Source of the DNA: Clostridiales bacterium
GTDB lineage: Bacteria; Bacillota; Clostridia; Christensenellales; Christensenellaceae
Direction of reading: 5' to 3'
Assembly: GCA_003510345.1 (NCBI GenBank)
Contig: DOMW01000055.1
Coordinates: 1 to 8,091 of the forward strand
Length of the DNA: 8,091 nucleotides
Part shown: positions 6,903-8,091 of the stretch, in pieces
Layout: each line of letters begins with the position of its first letter
Numbering within the stretch: the first letter of the stretch is position 1
The notes under the pieces: generated by a model
Told to the model about the DNA's origin: nothing
Seen by the model: only the letters and a program-made list of their open reading frames with translations
The model's database searches: none
Program-made: the position numbers and the translations under genes

Positions 6903-7532
6903 CTATTTCGTGCCAAACAACCTGTCGCCGGCGTCTCCCAGCCCGGGCACGATATAGGCGTGGCTGTTCAGGCCTTTGTCTTCCGCCGCCACGTAAATAT
7001 CTACATCCGGGTGTGCGGCCAGCACCGCCTTGATGCCCTCGGGCGCCGCGATGATGCACACCAGCTTGATATTCTTGCAGCCGCGCTGTTTCAAAAGGGA
7101 AATCGCGTCCGAAGCGCTGCCGCCTGTGGCAAGCATAGGGTCTAAGATAATGAGGTCGCGTTTTTCCACATCCATGGGGAGTTTACAGTAATACTCCACA
7201 GGCTTTAAGCTTTCGGGGTCGCGGTACAGGCCGATATGCCCCACCTTCGCGGAAGGGATCAGGTTCAGCACGCCGTCCACCATGCCCAGCCCCGCGCGCA
7301 ATATGGGGATGATCCCGAGCGTCTTGCCGGAAATCACCTTTGTCTTTGCTTTGGTGATAGGGGTTTCGACCTCGATCTCCTTTAAAGGGAGGTCCCGCGT
7401 TACCTCATACACCATCAACATGGCGATCTCTGTTACAAGCTCGCGGAATTCCTTTACGCCTGTGTTTTTATCCCGTATCTTAGATACTTTGTGTTGCAGA
7501 AGCGGGTGATCCAGTATATGCGCTTTTCCCAT
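6903..7532 (-). CDS. upp: Uracil phosphoribosyltransferase
   Basis: A 209-aa cytosolic pyrimidine salvage enzyme that converts uracil and PRPP into UMP and pyrophosphate. The chosen start gives [10 protein letters not shown], the family's normal N-terminus. A longer in-frame reading would begin at 7616, inside rpiB, and adds 28 unrelated residues. Visible motifs are R-D-K-N-T-G (residues 20-25), R-A-G-L-G-M (79-84), the PRPP-binding loop [10 protein letters not shown] (131-140) and the uracil-binding C-terminal [12 protein letters not shown] (193-204), ending F-G-T-K. An AGGAAAGG stretch in the last codons of rpiB can serve as ribosome binding site, although it sits a little far from the ATG. 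The gene follows rpiB by 4 bp. It ends with TAG followed by two more in-frame TAG codons. Confidence 0.96.
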   Translation of the reverse strand: MGKAHILDHPLLQHKVSKIRDKNTGVKEFRELVTEIAMLMVYEVTRDLPLKEIEVETPITKAKTKVISGKTLGIIPILRAGLGMVDGVLNLIPSAKVGHIGLYRDPESLKPVEYYCKLPMDVEKRDLIILDPMLATGGSASDAISLLKQRGCKNIKLVCIIAAPEGIKAVLAAHPDVDIYVAAEDKGLNSHAYIVPGLGDAGDRLFGTK

Positions 7533-7536
7533 GCCC

Positions 7537-7986
7537 TTATAACCTTTCCTGCTCAAGCTGTGTGATTTGGTCGATCCTGCGCTGGTGGCGTTCCTCGTTT
7601 GAAAAATCCGTAGCAAGGAAGATATCTATAATATCAAGGGCCAGCCCCGGCCCCACCACGCGGGAACCCAGCGCCACGATATTCGCGTCGTTATGCTCGC
7701 GCGTCGCGTGCGCGGAAAACGTGTCGTGTACATGGGCGCAGCGAATGCCGCTTATTTTGTTTGCCGCGATGGAGATGCCTATACCCGTGCCGCATATGAG
7801 CACACCAAAGTCAGCCTCGCCGCTTTGTACTTTTAACGCCACGGCCTTTGCGAACGGGGCGTAATCCGCGGGCTGTTCGCTCGTCGTCCCGCAGTCGACC
7901 ACTTCCACCCCCCTTTTTTCAAGGTGGGATAAGATGTCGGCCTTTAATGAAAAGCCGCCGTGATCACAGCCGAAAGCAATTTTCAT
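7537..7986 (-). CDS. rpiB: Ribose-5-phosphate isomerase B
   Basis: A 149-aa cytosolic enzyme that interconverts ribose 5-phosphate and ribulose 5-phosphate in the non-oxidative pentose phosphate pathway, supplying ribose for PRPP. The length is normal for the RpiB/LacAB family. Visible signatures are the N-terminal [11 protein letters not shown] strand and loop (residues 1-11), the Y-A-P-F-A region (about 42-46), the catalytic-cysteine loop [10 protein letters not shown] (about 63-72; the Cys is the usual acid/base residue), and the H-D-x-x-S-A-x-x-x-R-E-H-N-D-A-N segment (about 87-102) with phosphate-contacting residues. The ATG is supported by the canonical N-terminus and an upstream AGGAAA. 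Its TAA stop lies 4 bp before the upp start, which suggests coupled expression. LacA/LacB-type specificity is possible in this fold, but the neighbourhood favours RpiB. Confidence 0.95.
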   Translation of the reverse strand: MKIAFGCDHGGFSLKADILSHLEKRGVEVVDCGTTSEQPADYAPFAKAVALKVQSGEADFGVLICGTGIGISIAANKISGIRCAHVHDTFSAHATREHNDANIVALGSRVVGPGLALDIIDIFLATDFSNEERHQRRIDQITQLEQERL

Positions 7987-8004
7987 ATAGTAGTATTTCC
8001 TATT

Positions 8005-8091
8005 CTAAAATGTATATTCACGCTCCAGCAGTTCGGCCAACCTTTCAGCCGCGCTTTTCAGCCGGACGGCGCATTCCCTGTATTCCTCTAT
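8005..8091 (-). CDS. Low-molecular-weight protein phosphatase (YwlE/LMW-PTP type), C-terminal end only
   Basis: Only the last 28 codons and a TAG stop lie in the window; the gene continues beyond the right edge. The visible residues (I-E-E-Y-R-E-C-A at the start, then an amphipathic helix ending E-Y-T-F) match the usual C-terminal helix of bacterial low-molecular-weight tyrosine/arginine phosphatases, where a D-P-F-G-G-S-x-E-x-Y-R motif precedes the last helix. The catalytic C-x5-R loop would be outside the window, so activity cannot be judged. The identification leans on context: in many Bacillota the order is Sua5/TsaC, LMW phosphatase, rpiB, then upp or glyA. The stop is 18 bp upstream of the rpiB start, so the genes are probably co-transcribed. 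An unrelated protein ending in a similar helix cannot be excluded on 28 residues alone. Confidence 0.6.
   Translation of the reverse strand: MEEYRECAVRLKSAAERLAELLEREYTF

Noticed and set aside
7533..7616. Extended N-terminus of upp
   Set aside because: These 28 codons overlap rpiB and do not resemble the family, while the start at 7532 gives the canonical M-G-K-x-x-x-x-D-H-P beginning.

Overview
The window reads as the chromosome of a Clostridia-like Bacillota (Firmicutes) bacterium of intermediate G+C. The grounds are the gene order low-molecular-weight phosphatase - rpiB - upp, the pairing of a DUF5685-type protein with a small J-domain protein, and two YfhO-type membrane proteins. No marker here fixes the genus. 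Every supported gene is on the minus strand, so the biological reading direction is from high to low coordinates.

Right part (8091 to 6903): the last 28 codons of a low-molecular-weight phosphatase (YwlE type) are followed closely by rpiB and upp. This is a compact housekeeping cluster for pentose phosphate and pyrimidine salvage metabolism. upp ends in three consecutive in-frame TAG codons, followed by a 77-bp AT-rich spacer.

Middle (6825 to 1832): two tandem paralogous YfhO-family polytopic membrane proteins (GT-C type glycosyltransferase fold) are joined by an ATGA stop/start overlap. The upstream copy is intact (858 aa). The downstream copy has one in-frame amber codon at codon 88, exactly where its paralogue and the family have Tyr in an F-Y-P motif. 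The rest of the frame is open to the end. It is annotated as a nonsense-interrupted gene (recent pseudogene, sequencing error or readthrough), not a frameshift.

Left part (1831 to 198): a 222-bp intergenic region carries a near-consensus extended -10 promoter placed so close to the next ATG that the mRNA should be leaderless. The promoter drives a DUF5685-type protein with Cys and Asp-rich motifs. Its 3' end overlaps a J-domain/TPR-like protein that ends in a tail with 10 Cys in 26 residues. These two genes form a translationally overlapping pair of unknown function, possibly metal- or thiol-related.

Far left (1 to 148): non-coding DNA made of a nested inverted repeat (16-bp perfect arms inside 13-bp near-perfect outer arms) and a direct repeat of the outer arm 130 bp away. 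It looks like a REP/MITE-like or tandem repeat element cut by the window edge. The points most worth a second look are this palindromic element, the amber-interrupted YfhO paralogue, the leaderless promoter and the DUF5685/J-domain pair.
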